From Girardinichthys multiradiatus (lineage: Eukaryota; Chordata; Actinopteri; Cyprinodontiformes; Goodeidae), in NCBI RefSeq assembly GCF_021462225.1, contig NC_061804.1, positions 5,068,740 through 5,132,739 on the forward strand: a stretch of DNA of 64,000 nucleotides, read 5' to 3'. The position numbers and the translations under genes were made by a program. Below, in pieces: positions 44,683 through 54,775 of the stretch (position 1 is its first letter; every line of letters starts with the position of its first letter). Below the pieces are notes generated by a model. That model saw only the letters and a list, made by a program, of their open reading frames with translations. It did not search any database and had not been told where the DNA came from.

Positions 44683-45428
44683 TGGTGCGTTCACACCGAA
44701 CGCGGATTCTGCGAATTTTTCGCGTCATTGTTGTGCTGTTGCTCGCTTGACATTTCGCATGCAATCCACGTGGCCAAATGTCAACAAATGACAACGCTTC
44801 GCCGCGTCATCAAGTAGGAGGAGCTTCTATCTGCTGCTTGCTGGTTTCAACTGAACATGGCGGACATGGATTTCACGGACAATCACGGTTTTTTACCTGT
44901 GGAGAGTCGAAAAACGCCGCCGATGTCCCTGGATTCACCAGACTCTTCAGGGACGGGAACAGTTTGGAGATTACCACCACCTAGTCCAGGAGCTGCGTCT
45001 GGATGACGGTCGATTTTAGTGGTATTTCCGTCTATCCAGGACCCAGTTCGAAGATCTGCTGTCCTGCGTTGGGAGACGAATCGGCCTCTGGGACACCAAC
45101 TACGGGCGCTGTAACCCCGCTGCTGAACGCCTGTCCATCTGTCTTTGGTGAGTAAATAAATCACAACTAGTTAGTTGAGTCATACAACTCAGGCTTGCCG
45201 CACACTGAAAACAGCTTCTTCTCCGCTGCGGTCCTTCACTCTACGTCACAGCCACATCCAGTCCCTGATTGGTTGACGCGATGCGAATTTAGAAAAAAGT
45301 TCCGATTTTTCAACTCGTCCATCGCTCTCGCTTCGCTTGGCGCACCTTTCGCACCGCGTCCTTCGTCTCCTTCGCACCGCCTCGCGCCGCTCCTGAACGC
45401 GCCTCTACATAGGGATAACATGTAAATC
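44683..45428 (+). mobile_element. Harbinger-type DNA transposon, truncated copy 1
   Basis: Left terminal repeat TGGTGCGTTCACACCGAACG is intact after TTA; the right one is missing. Plus-strand codons near 44858-45150 resemble a PIF/Harbinger nuclease N-terminus, ending NPAAERLSICLW before a GTGAGT donor. The right portion is the antisense 5' region of the partner MADF gene, with its start codon deleted relative to copy 2. The two genes therefore face each other's element ends, as in known Harbinger elements. Confidence 0.8.
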
Positions 45429-45629
45429 ATCAAACAAATGCCAACATCAGACAATGATAACCAAGGTAAATAAAAAACGCAGTTCTCAAAACTAATTTAC
45501 TAATGGAAGACAAAACTATCCAAACCAACCTGGCCCCATGTGAAAACATATTTGCAACATGAATTAATGATGATTCTCCACATTTTAGGTTCAGTTTTAC
45601 TAGCCACTGCCATGGCTGATTAATGGACC

Positions 45630-45830
45630 CATCTGACAACATGAAGCAGGCGAAAACATCCCAAAAAGCAACACATCATATCATGATTAAAATAAATTCA
45701 AGAACAGATGAGAAACAAAGACAGACAATGATCAGTCTGGAAACTATTACAAAGCCATTTTAAAAGGCTTTGGGTCTCCAGTGGACTACAGTGAGAGCCG
45801 TTATTCACAATTAGAGAAAACATGAACCTC
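45630..45830 (+). mobile_element. Tc1/mariner fragment
   Basis: ATCTGACAACATGAAGCAGG and CCCAAAAAGCAACACATCAT parallel 12460-12510 and 60740-60790, so this is a piece of the same Tc1 family. Confidence 0.6.
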
Positions 45831-45843
45831 CAATGTGGCTAAA

Positions 45844-45930
45844 TTAAATGGTAAACCTGTACTTGTATAGTACTTTATCAGGTCAGAGGAGCCCAAAACG
45901 CTTTACACTACAATCAGTCATCCACTCATT
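45844..45930 (+). repeat. first part of a split interspersed repeat
   Basis: AAATGGTAAACCTGTACTTG, then AACGCTTTACACTACA and CAGTCATCCACTCATT, is the opening half of a widespread fish repeat. Its other half seems to resume at 47931, separated by 2 kb of later insertions. Confidence 0.65.
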
Positions 45931-46063
45931 CAATTCAATTCAGTTTATTTATTTAGCGCCAATTGACAACACATGTCGTCTCAAGGCAATTAATCCTAAC
46001 CATTGAACAGTGCAGTCAGATTCAGTTATTTATTCAAATCGGATAAAAAGTTTTTCTGTCTAA
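45931..46063 (-). mobile_element. LINE 3' tail, minus orientation, split by Harbinger
   Basis: CAATTCAATTCAGTTTATTT and TAGCGCCAATTGACAAC are the antisense of the LINE tail at 50.0-50.6 kb. It breaks off at the Harbinger terminal repeat; the rest of the LINE resumes at 47172. Confidence 0.8.
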
Positions 46064-46312
46064 TGGTGCGTTCACACCGAACGCGGATTCTGCAATGAGA
46101 GCGGCCGATTTACATGTTATCCCTATGTGGAGGCGCGTTCAGGAGCGGAGCGGCGCGGTGTGAAGAGCGCGCAGAGCGACGCGAGAGCGATGGACGAGTT
46201 GAAAAATCTGAACTTTTTTCTAAATTCGCATCGCATCAACCAATCAAGGACTGGATGTGGCTGTGACGTAGGGTGAAGGACCGCAGCGGAGAAGAAGTGG
46301 TTGTCAGTGAAG

Positions 46313-46480
46313 ATGGAGGACCAGATCATAGTGGTGGTGTGCGGCAAGCCAGAGTTGTATGACTCAACTAATTACTTTTACCGAGACAAGTACAGAAAGG
46401 ACCTGGCCTGGTTATGTTTAGGCACAAATATCTTATATTTAGGAGATGTGGACATTAAAAATCGGCTGTTTTTTTATTGA
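46313..46480 (+). pseudogene. Harbinger MADF-protein first exon, truncated
   Basis: The frame opens MEDQIIVVVCGKPELYDSTN then YFYRDKYRKDLAW, which is the start of a MADF/Myb-like DNA-binding domain found in the accessory protein of Harbinger elements. After LAW the sequence departs from the family and stops at 55 residues, so the domain is incomplete. Confidence 0.75.
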
Positions 46481-46851
46481 GCTGAGATTTATTTACTCAC
46501 CGAAGACAGATGGACAGGCGTTCAGCAGCGGGGATACAGCGTCGGTAAACCGCGGTGAAGTTAGTTTGAAGGTGGATGTTCAAGCTCAGCGGAGTTAGCG
46601 GCATCTAGCTCACGGTTGATCCGATTCAGGCACTCAGATTTTCCACGATTGTTTGGTTCGGAAACTTACTGATGGTCCCTAGTGAACCACCGCGCGTCAG
46701 AAGAGGGAGCAACAGAGAGCAGCTAGCCGAAATCTGGGTGCCTGAATTGGATTGGCCGTGGGCTGGATGTTGCTGGCTCCACGGAGCTTGAGTGTCCGGC
46801 TTCGGGCTGGCTTCACTGCAGTCGCCGGTAGTCGGTGTCCCGGAAGCCGAT

Positions 46852-47049
46852 TCATCTCCCAACGTGGGGCAGCAGATCTTCGAACTGGGTCCTGGATAGA
46901 CGGAAGTACCGCTGAAATCGACCATCATCCAAACGCAGCTCCTGGAGTAGGTGGTGGTACTCTCCGATCTGTTCCCGTCCCTGAAGAATAATGTGAACCC
47001 AGGGAGGTCGACATCGGCGGCGTTTTTCGGCTCTCCACAGGTAAAACAC
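46852..47049 (-). pseudogene. Harbinger transposase N-terminal fragment
   Basis: The minus-strand frame reads YLWRAEKRRRC, GREQIGEYHHLLQELRLDD and RFQRYFRLSRTQFEDLL, closely like the HARBI1/PIF nuclease N-terminus. It stops soon after HVGR, and no catalytic DDE residues remain. Confidence 0.85.
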
Positions 47050-47171
47050 CGTGATTATCCGTGAAATCCATGTCCGGCATGTTTAGTTGAAACCACCTTG
47101 CAGCAGATGGAAGCTTCTCCTATTTGATGACGCAGCGAAGCGTTGCCGCTTGTTGACGTTTGGCAACGCAG

Positions 47172-47801
47172 AACAGGAAGAAACCTCCAGCAGAACCAAG
47201 CTCAGTGTGAGCGGCCATCTGACACGACTGACTGGGGGTTTGAGAGAACAGAGCAGAGACACAAAAAGAACACAGAAGCACTGATCCAGGAGTACTTTCT
47301 ATGGGAAGGAAAAGTAAATGTTAATGGATGTAGCTCCTTTAGTCGTTTCATCTAGAAAGAAAGAACAGATAAACTCTGAGCCAGTTTTCAAGGTTAGAGT
47401 CAGAAAAAGAGCACATAGAGTTAGTTACAGTAGAAGCTCAGTCAATTTCCATGTCTAGGAGAGATAAAGGGTTAAACACTAAAAGACAGGGCTATGTGGA
47501 TCATCTGTAGAAGGTGAGCATTAAGTTGTTGACAGCAGAAGCTTGGACGATGCCCCTCTCCAGAAACGTGTCACAGGTAGACACAGAGCCAGGCCAGGTG
47601 TAGCTTCTAGGAAGAGAAAAGAGAGAGAAAATAAAGTTAAAAGCTGAAATAACAGCAAACAATGCAGAATTAGAGAGTAGCGTGAGAATGTAGCAAAGAG
47701 GGTGAAAGTGGTCATTATGTCCTCCAGCAGCCTAAACCACTCTAACTATAAGCTTTATCAAAAAGGAAAGTTTTAAGCCTAGCCTTAAAAGTAGACAGTT
47801 T
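47172..47801 (-). mobile_element. LINE 3' region, minus orientation
   Basis: The reverse complement aligns base for base, with few differences, to 49203-49880. It comprises the last codons (STFKARLKTFLFDKAYS-like) and most of the 3' untranslated region. It lacks about 45 bases present in the other copy after the stop codon. 5'-truncated. Confidence 0.88.
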
Positions 47802-47930
47802 GTCCATCTAGAGCCCACTGATGGCCATTGTTATACTAAAAACCACAACGATTGGGATACATCTCTGTCAGATTGACCATAATCATTGGAAAAGAGAAGG
47901 GGTCATACAGGTAGCAGAAATGGAGGGTGT
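47802..47930 (-). repeat. repeat module, inverted copy
   Basis: The reverse complement (CCATTTCTGCTACCTGT..., CCCCTTCTCTTTTCCAATG) matches 50318-50452 closely. Class unknown. Confidence 0.7.
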
Positions 47931-48139
47931 GTTCACACACTGACAGTGGTAGCTACAGCTGCCCTGGCCCAGACTGACAGAAGTGAGGCTGCCATACAAT
48001 CGGCACCACCGGGCCCTCTGATCACCATCAGCAGGCAAGGTGAAGTGTCTCAAGGACACAACAAATGAACCAGACTGAGCGGGGCCTTTAAACCAGTAAC
48101 CCACCAATTACAAGACGAACTCCTACCACCGTCGCCCCA
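47931..48139 (+). repeat. second part of a split interspersed repeat
   Basis: TTCACACACTGACAGTGG, CTGCCCTGGCCCAGACTGAC, CACCGGGCCCTCTGATCACC and TTACAAGACGAACTCCTACC follow the known order of a common fish repeat whose first part is at 45844-45930. Confidence 0.65.
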
Positions 48140-48599
48140 ATAAAACAATTTAGGTAATACAATTCAGCAAAGACTGAGCCCAAATTCCTTCACAGTGATG
48201 TAAAAGAAAAAATGCCAGTTATGACAAACTATATGGCAGCCGATGCTACCACGACTGTTGAAGTTTAGCGAGCGATTACCTCCTTCGCATACACCCAGGT
48301 TGGTTTGGGCAGCTTCTTGAATTCATTTTTTTATTTGTTTGTTAATTTGAAACACTGAAGTTCGACAAATCCAAAAGAAATCTAAAAAGGGCAAAACTTT
48401 GAAGGCACCGTACATGTTTAAAAATTAAATCAAGACTTTGTTCCCAGCAGTTTTAAAGATCAATGCGAAGATTAGCATTTCAGGTGGATAACACTGGATT
48501 TTTGAATCAAGCACTCAAATTTGCTTGTAAATAACTTAAAAATGTAAATGTTCTCAATTACGTTTATGAGCAGGTTTTACACTTTTATTATTACTCAAT

Positions 48600-50145
48600 A
48601 CTGTTTAACCTTTATTTCACTTAACCTGGATGGCATTAAATTGACCTCTGATAATAAAGTAAAAAACCTTGGTGTTATTTTTGACCAGGACATGTCATTT
48701 AAATCCCATATTAAACAGGTTTCTAGGATTTCCTTCTTTCACCTCCGGGACATTGCCAAAATTAGAAATATCCTGTCCAGGAGTGACGCTGAAAAACTAG
48801 TCCATGCATTTGTTACTTCAAAGCTGGACTATTGTAATTCTTTACTATCAGGATGTCCACAAAATGCAGTTAAAAGCCTTCAGCTGATTCAAAATGCTGC
48901 AGCAAGAGTTCTGATGAAAATTAAAAAGAGAGATCATATTTCTCCTATTTTACCTTCCCTTCATTGGCTCCCTGTTAAATCCAGAATAGAACTTATAATT
49001 CTCCTCCTCACATATAAAGCTTTTAATGATCTAGCTCCATCATACATCAGAGATCTGATTGGTCCATATGTTCCTAACAGAGCACTTCGTTCTCAGACTG
49101 CAGGTTTACTGGTGGTTCCTAGAGTCTCTAGAAGTAGAATGGGAGGCAGATCTTTTAGTTATCAGGCTCCTCTCCTGTGGAACCAGCTCCCAGTTTTAGT
49201 CCGTGAGGCAGACACCCTGTCTACTTTTAAGGCTAGGCTTAAAACTTTCCTTTTTGATAAAGCTTATAGTTAGAGTGGCTTAGGTTATCCTGAGCTATCT
49301 CTGTAGTTATGCTGCTATAGGCTTAAACTGCTGGAGGACATAATGACCACTTTCACCCTCTGTTACATTCTCATACTACTCTCCAATTTTGCATTATTTG
49401 TTGTTATTTTAGTTTTTAACTTTATGTTCTCTTTTCTGTTCCTAGAAGCTACACCAGGCCTGACTCTGTGTCTACTTGTGACACCTTTCTGGAGAGGGGC
49501 ATCACAAGCTTCTGCTGGCAACAACTTAATGCTCACCTTCTACCGATGATCCACTTGGCCCTGTCTTTCAGTGTTTAACCCTATTTTTCTCCTAGACATG
49601 GCTACTGAGTGAGCTTTTACTGTGACTAATTATATGTGCTCTCTCTCATACTCTACACCTTAAAACTGGCTCAGAGTTTATCTGTTCTTTCTTTCTAGGT
49701 GAAACGACTAAAGGAGCTACATCCATTAACATTTACTTTTCCTACCATAGAAAGTACTCCTGGATCAGTGCTTCGGTGTTCTCTTTGTGTCTCTGCTCTG
49801 TTCTCTCAAACCCCCAGTCGGTCGCGGCAGATGGCCGCTCACACTGAGCCTGGTTCTGGTTCTGCTGGAGGTTTCTTCCTGTTAAAAGGGATGTTTTCCT
49901 CTCCACTGTCGCTACATGCATGCTCAGTATGAGGGATTGCTGCAAAGTCAACGCCAGTCACTGTCCACTGTCTCTACATGCTCATCCAGGAGGAGTGAAT
50001 GCTGCAAGTCACTGACTGGATGCAATCTGCTGGGTTTCATTAGATAGAAAAACTTTTTATCCAATTTGAATAAATAACTGAATCTGACTGAACTGTTCAA
50101 TGGTTAGGATTAATTGCAATGTATGAACCTGACTTGAAAACTATA
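48600..50145 (+). mobile_element. LINE (L2/Rex1-like), 5'-truncated
   Basis: The element includes the end of the reverse-transcriptase ORF and a long 3' untranslated region with TTTCTTCCTGTTAAAAGGGA and GATGCAATCTGCTGGGTTTC blocks. It lacks its 5' part, including the catalytic RT and endonuclease. Confidence 0.88.
48620..49273 (+). pseudogene. LINE reverse-transcriptase C-terminal domain
   Basis: An open stretch of 217 codons to TAG at 49271-49273. It reads KNLGVIFDQDMSFKSHI, FVTSKLDYCNSLLSGCP, IQNAAARVLMKIKKRDHISP, LPSLHWLPVKSRIELIILLL and RSFSYQAPLLWNQLP, the thumb and C-terminal region of L2/Rex1-clade elements. The YADD catalytic box lies upstream and is absent. The frame is intact here, so the insertion is not very old. 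Confidence 0.88.
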
Positions 50146-50317
50146 TGATTCGATTGAATTGACTTAAGCCCATTTTAAAATTACCCACCTTTCACACAAT
50201 TCAACAGGAAACAACTATCTCCAATTATTTTTTACCTCCATCTTCTTCCCTACCTGTTGGTTGGAGTAAGGGGGAGTCAGGTTTAACCTAAACCGGCTCA
50301 GTTATGGTTGAGGTGCA

Positions 50318-50452
50318 AACACACCATCCATTTCTGCTACCTGTGCAACCCCTTCTCTTTTCCAATGTTTATAATCAGTCTGACAGAGAGAGGTACCCTC
50401 AATCCTTGTGGTTTTTAGAAAAACATTGGCCACCAGTGGCCTCTACATGGAC
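50318..50452 (+). repeat. repeat module, direct copy
   Basis: CACCATCCATTTCTGCTACC, CCCCTTCTCTTTTCCAATG and CATGGACAAACTTT match the reverse complement of 47802-47930. Confidence 0.7.
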
Positions 50453-50569
50453 AAACTTTATCAATGTATTATTTTACTTATGTGTACCCCTACACATAGC
50501 CCATTCTAAAATGGCCAAACTCTAACACTCAGTGGTTGATTCTAACCTCCCCAACAACCCCACACCATT

Positions 50570-50645
50570 TCAAACCCCTTTGTGAAGTGCCTTGAGACGA
50601 TGTGTTGTGAATTGGCGCTATATAAATAAAACTGAATTAAATTTT
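50570..50645 (+). mobile_element. LINE/SINE 3' tail
   Basis: GTGAAGTGCCTTGAGACGAT and GAATTGGCGCTATATAAATA with an AACTGAATT tail is the common fish LINE terminus. It may be the true end of the 48.6-kb LINE, separated by a 0.4-kb insertion. Confidence 0.75.
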
Positions 50646-52094
50646 AGATGTTTTTTCAAAATCAGCTTATGCATGGCAAAATCTCAGATTATTTACTGAC
50701 TTTATTTTAACTTCTGACTGTTAGGAGTCTATAACCTCTTCTAGACAACTAGCCATGTTTCATTCCTAACCTAAACTACTAATAATGCCTAAATTTAGCT
50801 CAACTTAGTGAGAGAAAACAGACTCCTCTGATTTTATTTAAGGCAGATAAGAAGGAAACTAACCTGTCTCTATGGGCAGAAACTGCTAAACCCTTGCAGA
50901 CATATGTCAATTTCTCTGGGTGTTTTTTAAAATTAAACTGGGGAAAAATACCTTCCTTGGTTTTTTAAAAACATAATAAAAACTATTCTCCTTTTTGCAG
51001 ATTGTTAGAAATCCTGTTAAATTAATCATTCTCCACACTAGAACAACATAAAAAGGTTTAAAGAAATTGAAAAATTGTTTACCTCATTTTATTTCAACTT
51101 TAATCCAGCACTCTTAATATTATTATTCTATATTATTCTGTAGAAGTGCTCTATAAATAAATGCCATCTTGTTGCTCAATCAGAACCAGATCCAGTTTCC
51201 AGGGCTAAATGCATGTTGCTGTTAGAAGAACAAATGTGCCCGTTTGGGAAATCCCTCTGCAACACACTTCCAATCAGGTCCGTCCAGCTACTTTATTTAA
51301 ACTCAAACAATGTACCCAGAAACAAACTTTACCTTGAATAGATGTCGTTTCTAATTCTGGCTCCAGAACAAAATGTTCTCTCCAAAAGAGCTGAACGAGG
51401 CGGGTCTGAGTCTAAAAACAAACCAATTTAAATTCTGCCAAGAAGAGTGGTGATCAAATATCCAACTTGTATGTATTATTTTGAACCTGTTTGGGTTATA
51501 GAAATCCCTCACCCTAAGTTATGTTTAAAATCATTGCAGTTCGACCATTCTACCAATAAAAAAAGAATGGGAAAAATAAATGAATTAATTGAAAAACAAA
51601 TCAAATTTGAGCTCAACTGAAATGAGCAGCTAAAACTGAGCCTTCAGACCACAACAACAGAGGTTTGTTTGGAGGAGTCAAGCTAAAGAACGGTTTAAAA
51701 TTGGATTAAAATGTTTCAGTAATGTTCCTGTTCCTGCAGGGTGAAGTAGTAAACAAGCCAGACGGCATTAGCTACTGTTATCTGCTTAAATATTTGCAAC
51801 CTACTGGTCAGGTCCATCTGAGTTCGCCTGTCACGATGTGGAGTTGGTGCTGATTCTTCACCGTCCATTGCTCCCTCGAGTACGAAAAGGTGAAGCAGTG
51901 AAATGACCAGAGAATCCCCCTCCATTACTATTCAGCATTAATAATGAGACTGAAAAGCATTAGAACCTAGTCAGAACCAGTGGAAACTCTGGTGGATCAC
52001 AGCAGAAAAATGACCAGAAACACAAACTAACAAAACAGCTGCTGAGAACCTTTGCATCAAGATCCAGGTTTCCACTCTAAAACATGTTTTGTAT
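50646..52094. other. no gene recognised
   Basis: AT-rich sequence; a 69-codon minus-strand frame at 51716-51925 is the only notable ORF and is unassigned. Confidence 0.4.
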
Positions 52095-52540
52095 AAACCA
52101 GATCCCTGCAATTGTATGTTGAGAAACGTTGTTCTTAAACTGCTGGACTATTTGCTCTCACAGTTCTTCACTGAGTGGTGAACCTTGCTCCATCCTTCCT
52201 TGTGAACCAATGAGCTTTTCATGGATGCTCCTTTTAAAACCAATCTGTTCACCTGAGGAATGTTTCAAACAGGTGTTTTTTGAGCATTCCTCAAATTCCC
52301 AGTCTTTTGTTGCATGTCTCGGTTTTTTTTTGGAAAGTGTTGTAAGCATCAAATTCAAAATGAGTGAATATTTAAAAAAAAAAAAAAAAAAACAGACAAT
52401 AAAGTTTGAAAATTAAATATCTTGTCTTTGTTGTATGTATTCAATTCCTTATAGGCTGAGCAGGATTTGCAAATCGTTGTATTATGTTTTTCCTTACGTT
52501 TTAACACAACCTCCTGACTGCATTGGAATTGGGGTTGTAT
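52095..52540 (+). mobile_element. DNA-transposon 3' portion
   Basis: The end GACTGCATTGGAATTGGGGT with TGTATG, preceded by ATTTGCAAATCGTTGTATTA and a CAATAAAGTTTGAAAATTAA block, is a frequent terminal sequence of a fish DNA transposon (ends ACAACCCCAATTCCAATG). An A18 run is at about 52373-52392. No transposase frame remains. Confidence 0.6.
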
Positions 52541-53504
52541 GTTATTCTTAAAAGCATTCACTGTGATGACCTCAACAGAAAAAAAATTAACAAAAAGCAG
52601 TCCATCTATATTATTAAAAAAAAGGTGATAATAAATTCAGGACCAAAGGGGAAGATGTGGAAAACTGGCAGGACAAAGAATGGAGGAATGGAGCCATGAC
52701 CTCTGTTGTGGCTGAGCCGGAAAAATGAGGGCTGGGAGTGTATTTCCAAACGTCGGCTATAAAATGGTCCAAACAGAGACCTTCCCAAGCAGATATTACA
52801 TAAAATGTTATTTGTTGACAAAGTCCATCTAGAATCAAAGAGACAAAAGTAATTTTACTTTCTGAGACAGCAGTTTAGTTTCCCTTTTAGGCCTCATGGA
52901 CTTGCTGGCATTAACTCCAGTTATCTTCAGTTTATCCACAGACAGAAATCCCCCAGCATGATCTCATGAGTGTCTGTGGGATTTCCTCTCTCTGTTCCCA
53001 CTCCGTCTCCTGTGAAGGTGCGACCGGGTGCGTCGCATTTGTGTGTCACACCGGGGCTCATTCTTCCGGAAATTATTTCTCTGAGCAGAAAAATATCGTT
53101 GAATTGGCATTAAAAGCCCATCTCTAAGAGCGTCTCCGCCACCCTCCTCCTCCACTTACAGAAACCCAAGTTTTCTCTGCAACGATGTGATTAGAGATTG
53201 AAACCAAACAAGAACAGACGCTAAAAACAACAAGGGTGGCCTGAGCAGACATGCAGAGGCGGTTGCAACGAGGATGAAACACTGCGTACGTGAGGGTTTA
53301 TTTGTGGCCAGGAAGGAATTTAATAGAAACAGAAAAGCAGCTGGGTAACATTTACCCGAGTTAGTGTCAGGAAACATGAAAAATGTAGTAGCTTTAAGAA
53401 AGAGATGGATAAAAAACGTTGGCACTAAGAGCATAGGGCTTCATCACACAAAGGACTCAAATATTGACCCAGGTCAATGTAATCAGACAGTATTTTAAAA
53501 GCTT
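52541..53504. other. no gene recognised
   Basis: A GC-richer patch at 52960-53160 has open frames on the minus strand but no recognisable domain. Confidence 0.4.
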
Positions 53505-54775
53505 TGAATGGAACATACACCGGTCTGGCATAACATTATGATCACTGACGGGTGAAGTGAATAACACTGCGTGGGATAAATTAGGTAACAGGTAAACATT
53601 TTTCCCTCAAAGTTGATGTCAGAAGCAGGAAAAATGGGCAGTTAGGATTTTAACGGGTTTTGATGAGGGGCAGATTATGATCGTCTCCATAACTGTGGCT
53701 CTACAGCGGTGAGTTTCGGTTGAATGTGGTAGAGGTGTGACACAGAAATCACGGTACATATTCAGGTGTTAAGTTCAAGGTTCGGTACGCCTCAATCAAG
53801 AAAAATAAATATGATTTATTTTGTTTTTACTTCGATCAAAAGTAAACAAATAATCAATTTCTGAAATTAATTCTATTTCACTATGTTGTAAAATCAAAAA
53901 AGTGAACGTATAGAACTGACAGGAGACTCAGTTAGATGTTTTTTGATGAATAAAATAGTATAAGCAGGCATAGCCAATGCTTGGAAAGATTTTACAACGA
54001 TATAACCACTCAAACTGTCGATGTTGATGTTCAGAAATGTTTAAATAAGACTGTGCTGATATTTGAGAATAAAACATCCTTAAATCACTTTGGAGTTATT
54101 TTAATATTTATACACACTGGTGTCCCAGCTGTACCTGAATGCAGCATGAAAATCCCCCACATCAACAGAGATTTGTCCAGCTTGCATTTTATATGAGATA
54201 TATAGAGATTGGGCTGATTGGATGCTACATGTAGCCATTTGGACATCAGTTGATTTTTCTCCACTAACTGATGTTCATTTCCAGCTTGACCAGTTATTCA
54301 ATTAAGTGCAGAAGGAGCTACATACCTTACTGCTGTTCAAAGATAAATATGCTGACATTAAAATAGTATTCTTTAAAGGCCATGGCGCCTTTCAGGGGGA
54401 TACTGTGCCTTGCTGCAAAGAAAGAATGGTTCGGGAATAGTTTGAGACACCCAACGATTTTTAGGTGTTGCTCCAGATTCTCTACATCATAATATAACTG
54501 AGCATTTGTGGTATGGACTGCAAAAATCTATGGATTCTCGGCGTATTGTATGCAGAGGCTGAGTCCTAAACGCACTTGTCCCCGGTTTGATTGCGGCCCG
54601 AGGCCATTTGCTGCCTCCGATCTATGGAGGCTGGACCTCAGAACTTAAAGGATCTTCTGCTACAATGATGGTATCAGATACCACAGCAGATCTATAGGAT
54701 CTATGAGTCCATTTCTAAATGGGTCAGGGGTGTTTTGGCAACAAAGGGTGGAGTGGCCATAATGTTATGCCTGAT
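53505..54775 (+). mobile_element. decayed Tc1/mariner element with nested repeats
   Basis: ACACCGGTCTGGCATAACAT with TATGATCACTGACGGGTGAA opens the element and GTGGCCATAATGTTATGCCTG closes it, an inverted terminal pair of a known fish Tc1-type family. A hAT-like stretch starts near 53728 and a SINE fragment is at 54548-54622. Transposase frames are lost. Confidence 0.75.
54548..54622 (+). mobile_element. tRNA-derived SINE fragment nested in Tc1 relic
   Basis: GCAGAGGCTGAGTCCTAAAC, CCCCGGTTTGATTGC and GAGGCCATTTGCTGC match the reverse complement of 56470-56612. Confidence 0.6.

Larger units (their letters stand above)
46064..47167 (-). mobile_element. Harbinger-type DNA transposon, truncated copy 2 (inverted)
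   Basis: TGGTGCGTTCACACCGAACG forms the left end; the right end stops near TTTGGCAAC without a terminal repeat. Gene order is the mirror of copy 1: a MADF-type first exon on the plus strand and the nuclease N-terminus on the minus strand. It lies inside a minus-oriented LINE. Confidence 0.82.

Noticed and set aside
51716..51925. 69-codon minus-strand frame with a GTAGGT donor-like site
   Set aside because: Single weak splice signal and no recognisable protein; left as an unassigned ORF.
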